A stretch of 64,000 nucleotides of DNA. Origin: Pyrus communis. Taxonomy: Eukaryota; Streptophyta; Magnoliopsida; Rosales; Rosaceae. Shown in pieces: positions 61,498 through 64,000 of this stretch. Each line of letters opens with the position of its first letter. Positions within the stretch are counted from its first letter, which is position 1. A program made the position numbers and the translations under genes. The notes under the pieces are model-generated. The model was not told the origin of the DNA and made no database searches. It saw only the letters and a list, made by a program, of their open reading frames with translations. The stretch is from contig NC_084808.1 in the NCBI RefSeq assembly GCF_963583255.1, positions 13,470,201 through 13,534,200 on the forward strand. Direction: 5' to 3'.

Positions 61498-63340
61498 TTT
61501 GTGCCCTTGATTGAACAAGGGGGTCTTCAACCACGGCTGTCCCACAAATGCAGGTAATGTATATGTGTATTCATGTATGTATGTATATTTTATGTGTAGG
61601 TAGTGTTTTGTTTGTTCAATATGTGAATATGAATTGGGGATTGTAGTTTGATGCTAATATGCTTGGGTAGAAGAACATGGAAATCAATTTTGACCCGTTT
61701 TCGTAGAATAGAAAAAGAGATTGAAATTGCCTGGTTGGTGAAGAAGTGACAAAGTCTGATTCATTGAGTCGATAAGGTAAACATGGAAGATTAGGTTAAG
61801 TATATTCCAGTAAATGGGGATTTCACGACCTGAGCTTTTGATTAGGGGTGTGAGCTCTTTTTTTTTTTTTTTGTGGGGTTACATATATGTTGGTGCTGAT
61901 AGTTTGGACTACAGAAAGATGGGTGAAAGACTTGTAAGTGGTGAGGCCAGGTTGGGACTGAAGCTATTATCATTTATCGGTTTTCTAGCTGATATGGAAG
62001 GAGATGCATGAGTTGCGTTTCTATTTTCTAATGAGGTAAAACAGATAGGGATGAGCAATTTTGTTAGGGATGTATCCACTGAGGTTTCATTTAAGTTTAC
62101 AGTTTGATGGACCTCGTAGCTGACTACATAGATTTTGGAGTTCTGATCTATTCTATTAATATATTGGTGCCCTTAACAAGTTGGCTTTTCTTCTTTGTAT
62201 GTTCTGCTTAGAAGTTTAGTATTCATTTTCTTTGTAGAATTATGGTACTGGTTTCTCTTTCATGCATTATCTCTTACTTTCTATATTCTTCACTTTTGTT
62301 GTATGCCATTAACATAACATAAGAAAATGAGGGGAAAAGGGGGATCTCTGCTGGTGTTATATAAATTTGTTTCTTGCATTGAATTTTGTGGGTTTAGGCA
62401 GCAAATATACAAATCCACAAGAGTATGCACAGGTTGCTAAGCCCTAAATAGCATGATTCTGCAAGTAAGATAATTTAAATTACATGATTACGCTACATTT
62501 GTTTTATATTTAAATTACTGTTTATGCTACATTTGTTTTATTTCACATATTTTTCCGCATCTGCTTTGCTGTTATGCCGTTGTTGGCATTGAATGTTGAT
62601 TGTTCAAACCTTTAATTATGAAAGTATGTGCAGAATTCTGTGCATATATAATACTTGCGTTAGTGTGTGAACGTACACATGCTCTAGTTCGTCTATTGTT
62701 TTCTTGAGCATGATGGACTTTCTTTGTCAAACTAACCTCCATTGACAGGAGATTTTGCTGGAGTTTCATGCTGGTAAAATGGTTTCTGAGGGGAAAAAGG
62801 TTGCTCCTGATACTCGTAAAGGACTTGTTCGCATAGCAAGGATATGGTTTTAGTTGATGTTCTATCTAATATTTACCTGAACTCATTTCTGGCACAGCCT
62901 TTTAGTAAATTTCTCTTCTTTCTGTGTCAGGGTGATGAGGGATTGGTGCATTTTCAGTGGCTTGATCGTAGTCTAAATGTTGTGGAAGATGTATCCTGGT
63001 TTCTTTTTCATTTTTGCGACAGTTTCTAGTCTTCTTTTAAGTTCTTTATTAGTGTAGTTGTGCTTCTTGTTGTTATTTTTAATGTTGCTATTTCTTTTTG
63101 TTCTTCCATACTTTCTCAATTCTCCCCTATTTTGTTGTAATCCTTGTTCACTTCACAGTTTCACTATTCCATTTTTTGTGTTTACTCTCCCACCTTATAT
63201 TTATCTTTACTTTTCTTAAAATTTCCTTAATGATAGTACCACAGGATCAGATTATATTTCCTGACAAGGCAGTGTTTGAAAAATGGTTGACAGAACCAAG
63301 TCCATTCATTTATTTGCTGGAAATGTTTTCTTAAATTCTA
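61498..63340 (+). pseudogene. RPN13: RPN13/ADRM1 (proteasome ubiquitin receptor) 5' exons, damaged
   Basis: Exons: 61498-61554 (ends at ATGCAG, donor GTAATG), 62749-62846, 62931-62990 and 63245-63334. Joined they give [44 protein letters not shown] and DQIIFPDKAVFEK. This is the start of the Pru domain, with which RPN13 docks on the 26S proteasome and binds ubiquitin. Damage: the codon expected to be the N-terminal start, before GSSTTAVPQ, reads AGG; the donor after RIAR reads AT instead of GT (62847-62848); and after EK the sequence turns to WLTEPSP..IYLLEMFS and stops at 63332-63334. The rest of the Pru domain and the DEUBAD domain are not seen before the next LTR. A copia lies directly upstream and another directly downstream. 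Confidence 0.82.
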
Positions 63341-63490
63341 ACTTCTTATGGATGTTGTTTTGGTCTCTCCTAGTGACTTGAAAGAAAACAAAAGTTTCCC
63401 CTCCTGGTATAGTAGCCATTGTAATATTCTAAAATTATGTTCTTACAATCAGACTCTCCCGTAAGGAAGCTAAGATTTTTTTGTTGTTTT

Positions 63491-63507
63491 GGGGGGGGGG
63501 GGGGGGG
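63491..63507. repeat. Homopolymer run of 17 G
   Basis: Seventeen consecutive G. Length is uncertain in assemblies. Confidence 0.8.
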
Positions 63508-63546
63508 TGTGGTATTAGGGACGTTAGCAACTTTTAATGTGTTTTT

Positions 63547-63841
63547 TGTTGAGAATCAATGTTAGGTATGGTTGAGTGGAAAAAATTAGGTGCAATTAAT
63601 GGGTTTTGTGTGGTAGCAAATAATCTTAGTTTAATTAAGTGTGTGGTGTAGCTTTCATTTGGTTTGCTATAAATACCCAAGTCCTCAAGCATTGTATATC
63701 ATCCAAGGAGAAACAAAGCCTAGAGCTAAATAAGAAAAGCTTTGCTAATTAGTTTGTTTTGTGAGCTTTCTTTAAGAGTGTGCTCTATTTCCTTCTTCTT
63801 GGGATCATTAGAGTTATCTTGGATACTCTTCTTATTCAACA
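63547..63841 (+). mobile_element. 5' LTR of a Ty1/copia element entering the right edge
   Basis: TGTTGAGAATC at the start and ATTCAACA at the end give a 295-bp TG...CA repeat with 6-base inverted ends (TGTTGA/TCAACA). A TATA-like TATAAATACC lies at about 63669-63678, and a primer site follows at once. The rest of the element lies beyond the window, so the partner LTR is unseen. Confidence 0.85.
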
Positions 63842-63843
63842 AT

Positions 63844-63855
63844 TGGTATCAGAGC
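63844..63855 (+). other. Primer binding site (initiator Met-tRNA type)
   Basis: TGGTATCAGAGC, two bases after the LTR end, matches the 3' end complement of plant initiator methionine tRNA, the usual primer for copia elements. It confirms element orientation (plus) and the LTR boundary. Confidence 0.9.
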
Positions 63856-64000
63856 CAAATCGGTCAGGGATCGTTCTTGGTAGAGCATTGGTTGTAAAGT
63901 CTCTTGAAATTCCGAGTATGCTCTGTGGTTCCAATTTTGACTGATCTTCCACATCAGAAAAAAATTTCTTGAGATTATTGCTGGGGTTATCACAAACCTT

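Noticed and set aside
62841..62930. U12-type AT-AC intron in the RPN13 fragment
   Set aside because: The donor ATATGG lacks the ATATCCTT consensus and the acceptor ends in AG after a pyrimidine tract; a G-to-A change in an ordinary GT donor explains it better.

Overview
This is a stretch of eudicot nuclear DNA. It is A+T-rich and intron-bearing, with split genes using GT-AG introns, and most of it is transposable element (TE). The repeat families (chromoviral gypsy LTRs beginning TGTGACATCCCG, short tRNA-derived SINEs, foldback MITEs, Mutator-like elements with 9-bp duplications) and the gene set suggest a woody rosid, perhaps Rosaceae such as apple or pear. That species-level guess is an inference.

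Layout, left to right. 1-4929: 3' half of a Ty3/gypsy chromovirus (RT, RNase H, integrase, chromodomain) and its 2.2-kb 3' LTR. 4931-11045: tandem array of about 5.4 copies of a 1.13-1.15-kb unit that includes the last coding exon and 3' UTR of a tRNA pseudouridine synthase gene. 11286-12611: an inverted piece of the same unit joined to an intron/exon-6 copy of that gene. 14433-17162 (-): a seven-exon gene for a USP-domain/coiled-coil protein of the plant USP-kinase/U-box family, lacking the kinase part. 19291-22637 (-): a three-exon pollen-receptor-like LRR kinase. 23874-34865: a hAT-type element split by a copia element (24225-31112) and by a Mutator-like foldback element (31493-34605), the latter carrying a second hAT (32948-33967). 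35370-40090 (-): the apparently intact eight-exon TruA-type pseudouridine synthase gene (410 codons), parent of the array fragments. 40185-43500: a degenerate Mutator-like element carrying a solo LTR. 43832-44029: a SINE. 44528-49698: a near-complete autonomous-type Mutator-like element with a disabled transposase. 50740-52395: gypsy-LTR remnant and a broken F-box-associated gene split by a Harbinger-type MITE. 53262-53803 (-): a small secreted cysteine-rich (defensin-like) gene. 57401-61361: a copia element with an internal deletion. 61498-63340: RPN13 (proteasome ubiquitin receptor) exons with damaged start and splice site. 63547-end: 5' LTR and primer binding site of another copia element.

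Four host genes look usable as read: the USP/coiled-coil gene (truncated but open), the receptor kinase, the pseudouridine synthase and the defensin-like gene. They show no shared pathway; this is ordinary gene neighbourhood broken up by transposition. The most unusual structures are the tandem amplification of a gene's 3' end, with an inverted partner and the intact parent gene about 24 kb away, and the cleanly readable nested transposon stack, where target-site duplications give the order of insertion. No clearly new functional system was found.
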